From: Ruminococcus sp.
GTDB lineage: Bacteria > Bacillota > Clostridia > Oscillospirales > Ruminococcaceae
Direction: 5' to 3'
NCBI GenBank assembly: GCA_015066935.1
Contig: SVNK01000006.1
Coordinates: 62,001-126,000 of the forward strand
Length of the DNA: 64,000 nt
Shown here: positions 34,710 to 43,847 of the stretch, piece after piece
How positions within the stretch are numbered: position 1 is the stretch's first letter
Layout: each line of letters starts with the position of its first letter
Translations under genes and position numbers: made by a program
The notes under the pieces: model-generated
Told to the model about the DNA's origin: nothing
What the model saw: the letters and a program-made list of their open reading frames with translations, nothing else
Database searches by the model: none

Positions 34710-35750
34710 ATGAAACGAATCATGGTACAGACAAGCCGTCCGTATGAAGTGCTTATTGAACGTGGAGCGATAAAAAAATGCGGTAAATATATATCGGAAA
34801 CCCTGAGAACAGGTAAGGCAGCAATAATCACAGACGATATTGTTTCCGGACTTTATCTTGATACAATAACCGATTCCCTCAGAGAAAGCGGCTTCGAGTG
34901 TTTCTCATATGTTTTTCCTAACGGTGAACAGTCAAAGAGTCTTTCGAATCTCGGTAAAATATATGACTTTCTTTGCGACAGCGGAATAACAAGAAGCGAT
35001 GTAATCATTGCGCTTGGCGGAGGTGTTGTGGGAGATATTACAGGATTTGCTGCTGCATCATATCTGCGTGGAGTGGAGTTCGTACAGATTCCGACAACGC
35101 TTCTTTCACAGATTGATTCCTCTGTCGGAGGTAAGACCGCCATTGATATTGCAGGAGGAAAAAATCTTGTGGGAGCATTCAAGCAGCCTGCACTTGTTAT
35201 TTGCGACAGCGATACGCTGAAAACACTTACTCCTCAGATACTTTCCGATGGCATGGCAGAAGCAATAAAATACGGAATGATACGTGATAAAGAGCTTTTT
35301 GAGCTTATAGAATCACATGACCTCAGCACAATTGACAGCGTTATGGACGAAATGGTATATGCCTGTATAGACATAAAGCGTGATGTAGTTGAGCACGATG
35401 AATTTGACAGGGGTGAACGTATGCTCCTTAATTTCGGTCACACTCTCGGACACGCTCTTGAGGGATGGCATAATTATACCGATTATACTCATGGTATGGG
35501 AGTAGCAGCAGGTATGTGCATGATAACGGACAAACTTGCAGGAGACATTTCGGAAAGACTTGTGAAGTGCGTGTCAGCGTATAATCTTCCTACAGGAAGT
35601 GACATACCCATGAATGAACTTCTGCCTTTCTGTTCAAAGGATAAGAAGAATGAGCTGGACAAAATCAATTACATCATATGCAGCGAGATCGGAAAAGGCG
35701 AGATAGTCAGAGTACCTTTTGATGAATTCTGCCGTCTTATGGAGGGCTGA
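34710..35750 (+). CDS. aroB: 3-dehydroquinate synthase
   Basis: A 346-residue enzyme of normal length. It has the NAD-binding GGGVVGDITGFAAASYLRG (about 98-116), QIPTTLLSQIDSSVGGKTAID, and metal-ligand motifs with His in NFGHTLGHALE and in THGMGVAAGM. It converts DAHP to 3-dehydroquinate in the shikimate pathway. ATG at 34710 follows GGAGG by eight bases. First gene of aroB-aroA-aroC. Confidence 0.96.
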   Translation: MKRIMVQTSRPYEVLIERGAIKKCGKYISETLRTGKAAIITDDIVSGLYLDTITDSLRESGFECFSYVFPNGEQSKSLSNLGKIYDFLCDSGITRSDVIIALGGGVVGDITGFAAASYLRGVEFVQIPTTLLSQIDSSVGGKTAIDIAGGKNLVGAFKQPALVICDSDTLKTLTPQILSDGMAEAIKYGMIRDKELFELIESHDLSTIDSVMDEMVYACIDIKRDVVEHDEFDRGERMLLNFGHTLGHALEGWHNYTDYTHGMGVAAGMCMITDKLAGDISERLVKCVSAYNLPTGSDIPMNELLPFCSKDKKNELDKINYIICSEIGKGEIVRVPFDEFCRLMEG

Positions 35751-35752
35751 GT

Positions 35753-36979
35753 ATGGATGTCAGAATCAGACCGTCAAAACTTAACGGAAAACTCAGTATA
35801 CCTTCGTCAAAAAGCTGTGCACACAGAGCACTTATATGTGCCGCACTTGCAGACGGTAAATCAGTAATCAGCGGAGTTTCGATGTCCAAGGATATTGAAG
35901 CGACAATCGGCTCAATGAAGGCACTCGGAGCAGAATTTGAAATAAACGGCAGTGAAATTACAGTAAGGGGAATAAAAAATCCGTCGGAAAAGGCTGTTAT
36001 AGACTGCTGCGAAAGCGGCTCAACGCTTCGGTTTCTGATTCCTGTTGCTGCGGCACTGGGAACGGACTCTGAGTTTGTCGGCAAAGGCAGACTTCCTCAG
36101 CGTCCCATTGATATTTTTATCAGGGAACTTGGCAAAAAAGGCATAAGATTTCTTTCGGAAACAATGCCTTACAAAATGACAGGAAAACTAAACGGAGGAA
36201 CATTCTGTCTTGAAGGCGACGTTTCTTCTCAGTTTGTTACGGGACTTCTGTTCGCACTGCCCCTTCTTGATGAAGATTCGGAAATATGTCTCACATCGCA
36301 TCTTGAATCACGTCCGTATGTAGATATTACAGTCGAAATGCTTCGCAGATACGGAATTGAAATAGAAGAAACGGAGAATAGTTACCGCATCAGAGGCGGT
36401 CAGAAATATATCCCGCATGACGAGACTGTTGAAGGCGACTATTCACAGGCTGCATTTTTCTGTGTTGCAAACGCACTTGGTTCGGATGTACAGCTTGATA
36501 ATCTGAACGAGAAAAGCGTACAGGGAGATAAAAGGATAATTGATATTATTTCTCAGACCTGCATAAACGGAAGTATCGGAAGTTTCAGGGAAGACTGTTC
36601 CGACATTCCTGACCTTGTGCCTGTTCTTGCAGTTCTTGCGTCATTCGGCGGAGGTGAGTCTGTGATATATAATGCACAGCGTCTCCGTATAAAGGAGAGC
36701 GACCGTCTTGAAACGACCGCTGCAATGCTCAACAATCTCGGCGGAGATGTTGAGATTACCGATGACGGACTTATAATCAGACCTACCGGAAAGATGCACA
36801 GTGGAACAGTAGAAAGCTTCGGTGACCACAGAATAGTAATGGCAGCGTCAATTGCTGCTACAGCTATAGACGGTGAGGTACTCATAAAAGGTGCAGAGGC
36901 AGTTGAGAAGTCGTATCCTGATTTCATAAAAGATTACACTATGCTTGGAGGGAAAGCAGATGTCATCATTCTGGAATAA
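35753..36979 (+). CDS. aroA: 3-phosphoshikimate 1-carboxyvinyltransferase (EPSP synthase)
   Basis: A 408-residue two-domain enzyme. It has PSSKSCAHRALICAALADG (about 19-37), the PEP-site region ESGSTLRFLIP, and RIKESDRLETTA plus GDHRIVMAASIA near the C-terminus. It joins shikimate-3-phosphate with PEP. It starts two bases after the aroB stop with GGAGGG upstream, and its end overlaps aroC by 20 bases. The glyphosate-site class cannot be set by eye. Confidence 0.95.
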   Translation: MDVRIRPSKLNGKLSIPSSKSCAHRALICAALADGKSVISGVSMSKDIEATIGSMKALGAEFEINGSEITVRGIKNPSEKAVIDCCESGSTLRFLIPVAAALGTDSEFVGKGRLPQRPIDIFIRELGKKGIRFLSETMPYKMTGKLNGGTFCLEGDVSSQFVTGLLFALPLLDEDSEICLTSHLESRPYVDITVEMLRRYGIEIEETENSYRIRGGQKYIPHDETVEGDYSQAAFFCVANALGSDVQLDNLNEKSVQGDKRIIDIISQTCINGSIGSFREDCSDIPDLVPVLAVLASFGGGESVIYNAQRLRIKESDRLETTAAMLNNLGGDVEITDDGLIIRPTGKMHSGTVESFGDHRIVMAASIAATAIDGEVLIKGAEAVEKSYPDFIKDYTMLGGKADVIILE

Positions 36980-38045
36980 CAGAATTTCCATATCAATATT
37001 CGGTGAAGCTGATGCACCTGCAATCGGAGTTACAATTGACAATCTGCCTGCGGGAGAACCGATAGATACCGATGCAATTGCACGGTTCATGTCACGACGC
37101 AGTATTACCGACCCGCAGGCTTCCCGGAGTCGTAACGGACTTCCACGTATAATGTCCGGAATCAGCAGAAACCGTACTTCCGGAGCACCGTTATGTGCAT
37201 TTCTTAATAATCCTGCGATTAAATCCGTAAGACATGATGCGTCTGAAAATCTTGTCCGACCGGGTCACGCTGATTATACGGGAGCTGTACGGTACAGAGG
37301 CTATGCCGATGTCCGCAGCAGCAGTATTTTCGCTGATAAAATGACCGCACCCTTATGTTTTGCAGGTGCGGTCTGTGCGCAGATTCTTGAACGAAGGGGC
37401 ATATATACAGGAGCACATATCCTCAGCATACACAATATAAAGGATAATCCGTTTGACCCCGTGAATATTACAAGAGATGGCATTATCAGTATACGTGAGA
37501 AGGAATTCCCTGTAATAAACGACAGCAGGGGATGGAAGATGCTTCAGGATATCCGCATGGCAGCTGCGGGCGGTGAGACGCTCGGCGGAGTTATAGAATG
37601 TGCAAGTGTAAATGTGCCGGCAGGTATCGGTTCACCAATATTCAACGGACTTGAAAACAGTATTGCACAGCTTGTTTTCGGTATTCCGGGAATCAGGGGA
37701 CTTGAATTCGGCTCGGGATTCAGGTCGGCAGGAATGGTAGGAAGTCAGAATAATGATGATTTCTATGTTAACGGACATGGTCACGTGGTCACACGTACAA
37801 ACAATCACGGAGGAATTCTCGGAGGAATATCTTCCGGAATGCCTGTAACACTGAAAGCAGCTGTAATGCCGCCTGCTGTTACGGGTAAAGACATGAGAAC
37901 ATTGAACGAATATGAACAGTCTGACGTTGATTCCTCAGAAGGAGCAGAAACAGTCTGTACAGTTGCGGGGACTGTTCCATGTATTGAAGCAGCAGTGAAT
38001 ATTTCACTGCTCAGTCATATGCTCGACTATCCGAATTTTTGTTAA
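36960..38045 (+). CDS. aroC: Chorismate synthase
   Basis: A 361-residue FMN-dependent enzyme. The C-terminal region has NNHGGILGGISSGMPV and the middle has FRPGHADYTG-like VRPGHADYTGAVRYRG, both family signatures. It converts EPSP to chorismate. ATG at 36960 (MSSFWNN) follows GGAGGG by seven bases and lies inside the end of aroA. Last shikimate gene of the cluster. Confidence 0.95.
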   Translation: MSSFWNNRISISIFGEADAPAIGVTIDNLPAGEPIDTDAIARFMSRRSITDPQASRSRNGLPRIMSGISRNRTSGAPLCAFLNNPAIKSVRHDASENLVRPGHADYTGAVRYRGYADVRSSSIFADKMTAPLCFAGAVCAQILERRGIYTGAHILSIHNIKDNPFDPVNITRDGIISIREKEFPVINDSRGWKMLQDIRMAAAGGETLGGVIECASVNVPAGIGSPIFNGLENSIAQLVFGIPGIRGLEFGSGFRSAGMVGSQNNDDFYVNGHGHVVTRTNNHGGILGGISSGMPVTLKAAVMPPAVTGKDMRTLNEYEQSDVDSSEGAETVCTVAGTVPCIEAAVNISLLSHMLDYPNFC

Positions 38046-38054
38046 GGTGATTGT

Positions 38055-38648
38055 ATGCAGGAAGAAAACATAAAGAAAATGGCAGAAATGGCAGACACGG
38101 AGATAAAAGATGTACCTACACTGAACATTCTCCTGTGCTATCTGCTTTACAAGATTGACAAGCCTGTTGAACCCGAACAGCTTTATGACATAGCAATCGG
38201 TACAGGAGTTGTGAATTTTTTCTATTATCAGGATTCAGTGGACTATCTGCTTAAAAACGGACTTGTTTCGCTTGTTGAAGGGAAAAACGGTGTTTCATGC
38301 TATAAACTTGAAGAAAAGGGCATGGATTGTGCGAGGACTCTCAAGAAGTATGTTTCGAAGTCACACAGGGATAAGCTTGTCCTTGCGGCACTGAGGTATT
38401 TTGCACGTCTGAAATACGAACAGGAAATCAAAATTGATTACGAGAAAACAGAAGACGGCTATTATACACATGTACGATGTCTTGATGTAAGCTGCGATCT
38501 CATGGACCTTAAAATTTATGCGCCCGATCTTGCACAGGCAAAAATGGTCGGTGAGCGTATCATGAGGAATCCAATAGGTTTTTACGGCAAGGTAATCGAG
38601 CTTGCTCTTTCAAACGAGGAGGAGCCTTACGACCTCACCGACAACTGA
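38055..38648 (+). CDS. DUF4364 family protein (winged-helix-like)
   Basis: A 197-residue protein matching the DUF4364 family of Clostridia. Residues about 20-100 look like a winged helix (LNILLCYLLYKIDKPVEPEQLYD, then DSVDYLLKNGLVSL) and the rest is an alpha/beta domain. Probably a DNA-binding or regulatory protein; targets unknown. It begins 9 bases after aroC with AAGGTGATTGT upstream, so is likely in the aro transcript. Confidence 0.7.
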   Translation: MQEENIKKMAEMADTEIKDVPTLNILLCYLLYKIDKPVEPEQLYDIAIGTGVVNFFYYQDSVDYLLKNGLVSLVEGKNGVSCYKLEEKGMDCARTLKKYVSKSHRDKLVLAALRYFARLKYEQEIKIDYEKTEDGYYTHVRCLDVSCDLMDLKIYAPDLAQAKMVGERIMRNPIGFYGKVIELALSNEEEPYDLTDN

Positions 38649-38660
38649 TGCTGTAATCGC

Positions 38661-38689
38661 TTGACATATAAGCGGAAAAATGTTATACT
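38661..38689 (+). promoter_or_regulatory. SigA-type promoter of rnpB
   Basis: TTGACA at 38661-38666 and TATACT at 38684-38689 with a 17-base spacer, placing initiation at about 38696, the first base of the RNase P RNA. Confidence 0.85.
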
Positions 38690-38695
38690 TTATAT

Positions 38696-39041
38696 GTGAG
38701 CAGACTATGCGGTAGCGGAAACGATTAAGTTTATGAGGAAAGTCCGGGCATCACAGAGCAGGATAGCTGTTAACGGCAGCCGAGGGCGACCTTAGGGCAA
38801 GTGCAACAGAGATATACTGCCTCAGCATGCTGGGGTGATGGTGGAAAGGCGAGGTAAGAGCTCACCAGAGTGCAGGAGACTGTACTGCTATGTAAACCCT
38901 ATCCGATGCAACGTCTATTGGTACTGTGCGTCTCAACGTCTGCTCGGCGGACGTACAGTAATGGCGGCTTGAGCTTATCGGCAACGGTAAGCGTAGATAA
39001 ATTACCGCACACGACAGAACCCGGCTTATCGGTCTGGTCAC
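38696..39041 (+). ncRNA. rnpB: RNase P RNA (bacterial)
   Basis: About 346 nucleotides. The ends GTGAGCAGAC and GTCTGGTCAC pair as helix P1. The universally conserved GAGGAAAGTCCGGGC segment lies at about 38739-38755, and ACAGAACCCGGCTTA, which closes the P4 pseudoknot, lies near 39014-39028. GGGTGATGGTGGAAAGG in the middle also fits. It is the catalytic RNA that trims tRNA 5' leaders. Class A or B was not resolved. Confidence 0.95.
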
Positions 39042-39043
39042 AT

Positions 39044-39073
39044 AAAAAAAGGAAGCTTCGGCTTCCTTTTTTT
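39044..39073. terminator. Bidirectional terminator of rnpB and the AraC gene
   Basis: GGAAGC-TTCG-GCTTCC at 39051-39066 with a T-tract to 39073 and an A-run at 39044-39050, so it serves both strands. Confidence 0.88.
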
Positions 39074-39074
39074 A

Positions 39075-39959
39075 TTATTCTCTCCACATTTTGCGGTACG
39101 AAAGACACGTAAGGTTTTCTGATTTCTTGAACTGACGGGCAAAATAGCTCTGGTCGTTGAAGCCGCACATGTGAGCGATTTCCTCAACGGATTTGTCAGT
39201 GAAACGGAGAAGTTTTTTCCCGTAGTTAATACGAGCAGTAATGATATGCTGGAAAATAGTCATACCGTAGATTCTCTTGTATTCACGTGTAAGATGGAAC
39301 TTGCTTATGTAGAAGCGAGATGAAAGCATTTCGAGTGAAAGTTCTTCGCAGAAGAATTCGTCAATATAATCGTGAACTGCTGACAGCTTCTGTCCGAGAG
39401 CCGAATCATGCTGACTGTCACCGGAATTTGAAGTGAGAGCAATGGTGAGAAGATCGACGATATACTTTGATGTAAGTATATCTGCGCACGAGCTTTTTTT
39501 CTCGTTGATTTCAATAATTTTTGAAATTGCGGAAACAACCTTATCGAAATTATGCGGACGGAATACGTTTCTTGATTGAGAAAGGAAGTAATCGTAGTAC
39601 TGTTCCGAGGTGCTTCCACTGAAGTAAATCCACATGATTTCCCATTTTTCGGAGCCTGCATTCTGAAATAATGCGGTACTGCGGCAGTCTATGAGGAAAC
39701 AGTCACCTTTTGAGAGGATGAAACTGTCATTTTCGAGAGTCAGTTTACCGTGACCGCCTGTAATAGCAGCAAGCATGTAAGCCTGTATGCGGCTGTTGTG
39801 GATTGAAGTGTTTCTGTCAGCCGACATTTCTCCGGCTTCGTGAATATAGAAGAACGTGTTTTTGGCAGCAGGTGCAGGAGTAATAATTATTCTTCTGGTG
39901 TTTTCGGGGAATAACGGAGTATCCAGATCGACTCCTCCTTTCAATGAGTGAAAGTCCAT
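39075..39959 (-). CDS. AraC-family transcriptional regulator
   Basis: A protein of up to 294 residues. An N-terminal cupin-like arm (about 20-110, AAITGGHGKLTLENDSFILSKGD) is followed by a C-terminal pair of helix-turn-helix motifs (about 190-290), including LSLEMLSSRFYISKFHLTREYKRIYG and VEEIAHMCGFNDQSYFARQFKK. It is expected to regulate sugar-use genes. The ATG at 39959 has no SD; a strong AAAGGAGGAG lies inside the frame, seven bases before an in-frame CTG at 39926. Confidence 0.88.
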   Translation of the reverse strand: MDFHSLKGGVDLDTPLFPENTRRIIITPAPAAKNTFFYIHEAGEMSADRNTSIHNSRIQAYMLAAITGGHGKLTLENDSFILSKGDCFLIDCRSTALFQNAGSEKWEIMWIYFSGSTSEQYYDYFLSQSRNVFRPHNFDKVVSAISKIIEINEKKSSCADILTSKYIVDLLTIALTSNSGDSQHDSALGQKLSAVHDYIDEFFCEELSLEMLSSRFYISKFHLTREYKRIYGMTIFQHIITARINYGKKLLRFTDKSVEEIAHMCGFNDQSYFARQFKKSENLTCLSYRKMWRE

Positions 39960-40201
39960 ATTAAGACGACTGCGGATAAGACAGCAGCAATCAGAACGAG
40001 AATTTTCCCGTAATTACGGGTAGGTTTTACAGTGGGAAGAGTATAAAGACCGAGACCGTCAATATAACTTTCCGCTTCACGGTATGAAACGTCTGACGGA
40101 AGCTCTTTAACTTCCGGACGAAGATAAAATACAGCTTTTTCGAAATAAATGCTGTCTGTATCGTTGATTTCGATAATTCTTTTGTTTACGCCTCTGATCA
40201 T
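39941..40201 (-). CDS. Small single-pass membrane protein
   Basis: An 86-residue protein with one C-terminal membrane helix (about 66-84, ILVLIAAVLSAVVLIWTF) and a soluble N-terminal part. Unrecognised. GGAGGTACAAA precedes the ATG at 40201, and the end overlaps the annotated AraC start, so the two are probably cotranscribed and coupled. Confidence 0.65.
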   Translation of the reverse strand: MIRGVNKRIIEINDTDSIYFEKAVFYLRPEVKELPSDVSYREAESYIDGLGLYTLPTVKPTRNYGKILVLIAAVLSAVVLIWTFTH

Positions 40202-40259
40202 TTTGTACCTCCGAAAGGTGTTTAATGGAAGTATAGGCAGTAAAACAAGATTTATGCAG

Positions 40260-41072
40260 TCAGCGGAAATTATTTCTTATATAGTGGAAAAGGTACTGCT
40301 GGGCTATACCGCCGTGAGGAACAGCAAACTCAGGAAAACCGTCGGGGTAGAATTGTTCGAGAACACGTCTGATCCATACATCCACGGGAAAAGCTTCGGT
40401 GCGGTGCATACCGAAAAGCAGGACGCACTCCGCAACCTTAGGACCTACTCCTTTAATTTCCATAAGCGACTTTCTTGCCTCATTAATGGGAGCAGAAGCA
40501 ATCGTAGCGAGGTCAGTTATACCGCCGGCAGTACGCTGTGAAGCGTCGCAGATATATTTTGCACGGAAGCCGCTTCTGAGGAATGAAAGTGAATCAGGAG
40601 TTTCCTCAGCGAGCTGTGAAGAGGTGGGAAACTTACCGTTCCAGTGTTCACATAAGCGTTCGAGAATACCTTTAATGCGTGGAATATTGTTGTTCTGGGA
40701 AATAATGAACGAAATAAGGCACTCCCAGCTGTCCTGACGGAGAAGACGTATACCTCCTGCAAATTCGCAAGCTTTTGACAGTGTTTCGTCCTCAGAAAAA
40801 GTACGTTTAAGCTCAGAGTAATCCGTATCAAAATCGAAGTAGTCCTTCCACTTGTTCAGAAAGACACTTTCATCAGTGTTGTGAAAGATGAATTCGTTCT
40901 TTTCAGTTTGTGATATCCTGAGGTAATCGTTCAGAAAAGAACCTTCGTATGCAGACTTAAAGTCTGAAGGGATTTTTTTCCAACGAAAAGCCTGTCCGCA
41001 GTCGAGGGTCTCGTCGAGATCAAAATGAGGTTCATACACAATAATATCAGAATTCTTAACAAAGTAATCCAT
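40260..41072 (-). CDS. ogg: 8-oxoguanine DNA glycosylase, OGG1 type
   Basis: A 270-residue base-excision repair enzyme. N-terminal OGG domain with DETLDCGQAFRWKK, then the HhH-GPD domain: MEIKGVGPKVAECVLLFG contains the catalytic Lys of the GVGPKVA motif, and FPVDVWIRRVLEQ contains the conserved Asp. It removes 8-oxoguanine and nicks the strand. AGGAGGAG precedes the ATG. Confidence 0.9.
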   Translation of the reverse strand: MDYFVKNSDIIVYEPHFDLDETLDCGQAFRWKKIPSDFKSAYEGSFLNDYLRISQTEKNEFIFHNTDESVFLNKWKDYFDFDTDYSELKRTFSEDETLSKACEFAGGIRLLRQDSWECLISFIISQNNNIPRIKGILERLCEHWNGKFPTSSQLAEETPDSLSFLRSGFRAKYICDASQRTAGGITDLATIASAPINEARKSLMEIKGVGPKVAECVLLFGMHRTEAFPVDVWIRRVLEQFYPDGFPEFAVPHGGIAQQYLFHYIRNNFR

Positions 41073-41201
41073 AAATCTCCTCCTGAGTAAAAAATGTGAC
41101 GAACTGATAAAAAATTAAAGATAATTACGTAATATGACTTGATTTTTCATTATAATTATACTAAAATATAAAGTATAATACAAGAGGTTAGGAGTGTTTT
41201 T

Positions 41202-42110
41202 TTGAAAAAAATTTTTATAGTACTGCTTGCGTCGGGCATAATGTTCAGCGGATGTTCCAAGGACAAGTCACGCAGCAAGACTGCAGATAACGAACAAACG
41301 TCAGCACAGACTGTTTCTGAGAATACGTCTGATACATCGGAAACAATACCTGTATCGGAGCATAAGCCGATTGAACATGTTCTTGAACCTGCAGACGGTA
41401 CATATGTATATGATAATGCAAAACTGTTTTCAGCAGAGGACGCTGCATTCTGCAATGATTATGCAGAATTCCTGTATGAGAATTTTCTGATAAATGCAGC
41501 GGTGGTTACAACGTCAGATCTTGACGGACGTTCTCCGGAGGACTTTGCGGCTGAAGCGTACAACAGAATATACGGAGGCAAAGGAAGCGGACTGCTTCTG
41601 CTTATAAACAATGACACAAACAAAGATATTCTTTATAAAACGGGAAGCTGTCTCAGGAAGATAGAAGCAGCGGATGAAAACGAAGCATTTTACTGGTCAA
41701 CGAGAGACATAGTTGAAGGTGACTATAAAACTGCCGTTCATCGTCTTATGCAGCTTGGAGAGAACTGTCCGCAGCATGTTTTTGATAATGGAGGTATACT
41801 CTCAGATGAAACACTGACTTCGCTTGAGGTTTCTCTTGTCGGATATAAGAATGACGTTTCAATTCTTGCTACTACGAATTCCACCGACATGACAAACGAA
41901 GAACTCTTGAAGAGCTATTATGAACGCCGTTATCATGACGGAAAGGGATATATGGTAATGCTTGACGCAAAAACGTCGTCTGTATCGGCTTATTCGAAGG
42001 AACCGATGCCGACTGGATATGAAGATGTACTGAAAAAAGCAAACGAACTTGTAAAGAAGGGCGACGCCAAAGGAGCGTTGATTAATGCGGCAGATGCACT
42101 TAAAGGCTGA
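41202..42110 (+). CDS. Lipoprotein with TPM (Psb32-like) domain
   Basis: A 302-residue lipoprotein (lipobox FSGC, Cys19). A polar linker leads to a TPM/Psb32-like domain (about 65-165), marked by VYDNAKLFSAEDAAFCNDYAEFLYENF and GGKGSGLLLLINND. A second, weaker copy of the domain may occupy about 200-275. Family members are periplasmic or extracellular and their role is unclear. The start is TTG at 41202. It lies 14 bases upstream of the RelQ-type gene and is probably cotranscribed. Confidence 0.75.
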   Translation: MKKIFIVLLASGIMFSGCSKDKSRSKTADNEQTSAQTVSENTSDTSETIPVSEHKPIEHVLEPADGTYVYDNAKLFSAEDAAFCNDYAEFLYENFLINAAVVTTSDLDGRSPEDFAAEAYNRIYGGKGSGLLLLINNDTNKDILYKTGSCLRKIEAADENEAFYWSTRDIVEGDYKTAVHRLMQLGENCPQHVFDNGGILSDETLTSLEVSLVGYKNDVSILATTNSTDMTNEELLKSYYERRYHDGKGYMVMLDAKTSSVSAYSKEPMPTGYEDVLKKANELVKKGDAKGALINAADALKG

Positions 42111-42124
42111 GAAAGGAGTCAATA

Positions 42125-42814
42125 ATGGACGACAAGGATTTTTATATTGAAGCATTGGATAATCTGCCCGCACTTGTAGAAAACAAGTCAGTCAAGGAGC
42201 AGTTTCAGCAGGTCTTTTATGATTTTCTGCAGCTTCAGCATCTTTACGACTCTGCGATAGAGGTTGTAAAGACGAGTCTTAGTATTCTTGACAGCGAATT
42301 CAGCGTGAAATTCCAGCGTAATCCGATACATAATATTGAGAGCAGACTGAAATCGCCTCAGTCGATAATCGGAAAACTGCGTAAAAAGGGACTCCCTCTC
42401 ACAACGGATGCGGCACAGAAGAATCTGCTTGATATGGCGGGAATCAGAGTAACCTGCTGTTATATAAGCGACATATATGCGGTAGTCGAGATGCTCAGCC
42501 AGAGAGATGATTTTGTGATAATCAAACAGAAGGACTATATTAAAAATCCGAAACCGAGCGGCTACAGAAGTTATCATCTTGTCGTAAACGTGCCTGTATA
42601 TCTGTGGTCGCAGAAGAAATATGCTCCCGTTGAGATTCAGATAAGGACGATTGCAATGGATTTCTGGGCAAGTCTTGAACATCAGCTGAAATATAAGCCC
42701 TCGGCAGCGATAACTCCGGAAATATCTGAGGAGCTTCGGGTGTGTGCTGAAAGAATAGCCGAAACCGATATGCAGATGCAGAGAATCTTTATGGAGATAA
42801 ACAACCTTGACTGA
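42125..42814 (+). CDS. Small (p)ppGpp synthetase, RelQ/YjbM type
   Basis: A 229-residue protein with a single RelA/SpoT synthetase domain and no HD hydrolase domain. It has DMAGIRVTCCYISDIYAVV, KNPKPSGYRSYHLVV and PVEIQIRTIAMDFWASLEHQLKYK, all diagnostic. It makes ppGpp/pppGpp from ATP and GDP/GTP. AAAGGAG precedes the ATG. Confidence 0.92.
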   Translation: MDDKDFYIEALDNLPALVENKSVKEQFQQVFYDFLQLQHLYDSAIEVVKTSLSILDSEFSVKFQRNPIHNIESRLKSPQSIIGKLRKKGLPLTTDAAQKNLLDMAGIRVTCCYISDIYAVVEMLSQRDDFVIIKQKDYIKNPKPSGYRSYHLVVNVPVYLWSQKKYAPVEIQIRTIAMDFWASLEHQLKYKPSAAITPEISEELRVCAERIAETDMQMQRIFMEINNLD

Positions 42815-42946
42815 CCTTCGACAAATTCTTCGATAATGACAGCAAACCTCTTAAAAATTACCCGTTCACAAATTCCGATGGCTGTGATATAATAGACACT
42901 GCATTGAACGATGCGATTGTAATACAGAAAAAAGGAGGCTATCGGA

Positions 42947-43249
42947 ATGTTGGGCATACTGAAGAGAAAAAAGCGTGAGGTGAGAGACAGGACGGTATAC
43001 ATGGAAATCTACGGTGACAATAAAGTGACATACCGTGTTATAGTCGGTCGGAAATACTTCTTCGGTGAGGACATTGTTACATACGGAATTGAGGCTGAGG
43101 ACAAAAAATCGGGAGAGTGCGGAGCAATTCCGGACTTTTCACGTAATATAGACGATGCGGTCGATTTTGCAGAGATTCTCATAATGGGCAAGATTCCGCC
43201 GAGACATATGTATTCAAGGGCACTCGGATACCTGAGCGTATCCATATAA
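42947..43249 (+). CDS. DUF6514-like small protein
   Basis: A 100-residue protein, probably of a small clostridial family annotated DUF6514 (from memory). The layout is beta-rich, with KVTYRVIVGRKYFFGEDIVTYGIEAED followed by a helix (NIDDAVDFAEILIMGKIPP). AAAGGAGG lies eight bases before the ATG, and a -10 TATAAT at 42888-42893 with TTCACA 17 bases upstream would serve it. The stop codon overlaps the first base of repeat copy 2. Confidence 0.6.
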   Translation: MLGILKRKKREVRDRTVYMEIYGDNKVTYRVIVGRKYFFGEDIVTYGIEAEDKKSGECGAIPDFSRNIDDAVDFAEILIMGKIPPRHMYSRALGYLSVSI

Positions 43250-43424
43250 AGGCAACACCGCACAAAGCCCGCTTGACGGCTTTGCACGAAATCTGCCGGC
43301 ATATTTTTTGTCATTCCGCACAAAAGTTCCTTGACATACGTCAGTATGCCTGCAGAATTTTTATACAGTCTGACGAAAAATCTGACCTCGCATCTTTCGC
43401 ACAAGCTCTGTGCGGTATTGACTT
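43249..43424. repeat. Palindromic repeat (176-base, MITE-like), copy 2
   Basis: Ends AAGGCAACACCGCACA (43249-43264) and TGTGCGGTATTGACTT (43409-43424) are imperfect inverted repeats. The first 50 bases match copy 1 (34623-34683) in reverse orientation, including GCTTTGCACGAAATCTG. The middle about 110 bases are absent from copy 1. No open frame of note is inside. Confidence 0.8.
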
Positions 43425-43508
43425 AAAAATTTTTTCTGTCAGGGTATGGACAAAACACTTCTTATGTGGTAAAATTAAAATATAAAAATACATAAAGGAG
43501 ATATAACA

Positions 43509-43742
43509 ATGGCAGAACTCAAATTTGAAATCACTGAAAAAATCGGTGTTCTTTCCGAAAATGCAAAGGGATGGACAAAGGAAATAAACCTTGTCAGTTG
43601 GAATGAGCATGAACCGAAATATGATATCAGAGAGTGGTCTCCCGATCATTCACGCATGGGAAAGGGCGTTACTCTTACAGCTGACGAACTTGCTCAGCTC
43701 AAGGATATAATTTCGGAAATAGATCTTGATTCCTTTGAGTAA
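43509..43742 (+). CDS. PC4/YdbC-type ssDNA-binding protein
   Basis: A 77-residue protein of the YdbC/PC4 family: GWTKEINLVSWNEHEPKYDIREWSPDHSRMGKGVTLT is the core four-stranded sheet and the remaining DELAQLKDIISEI is the dimerising helix. Family members bind single-stranded DNA. AAAGGAGATATAACA precedes the ATG. Single-gene unit with its own terminator. Confidence 0.82.
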   Translation: MAELKFEITEKIGVLSENAKGWTKEINLVSWNEHEPKYDIREWSPDHSRMGKGVTLTADELAQLKDIISEIDLDSFE

Positions 43743-43752
43743 TCGATTGTAT

Positions 43753-43782
43753 GCCTGTCCTCTTAAAGGGGACAGGCTTTTT
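43753..43782 (+). terminator. Terminator after the YdbC-type gene
   Basis: GCCTGTCC (43753-43760) and GGACAGGC (43770-43777), then five T residues. Confidence 0.82.
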
Positions 43783-43809
43783 GCAATACTGAAAAAATAT
43801 AAAAAACTA

Positions 43810-43838
43810 TTGACAATTCATGCGTGATGTGATAAAAT
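43810..43838 (+). promoter_or_regulatory. SigA-type promoter of tRNA-Ala
   Basis: TTGACA at 43810-43815 and TAAAAT at 43833-43838 with a 17-base spacer, ten bases upstream of the tRNA 5' end. Confidence 0.75.
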
Positions 43839-43847
43839 AATACTAAT

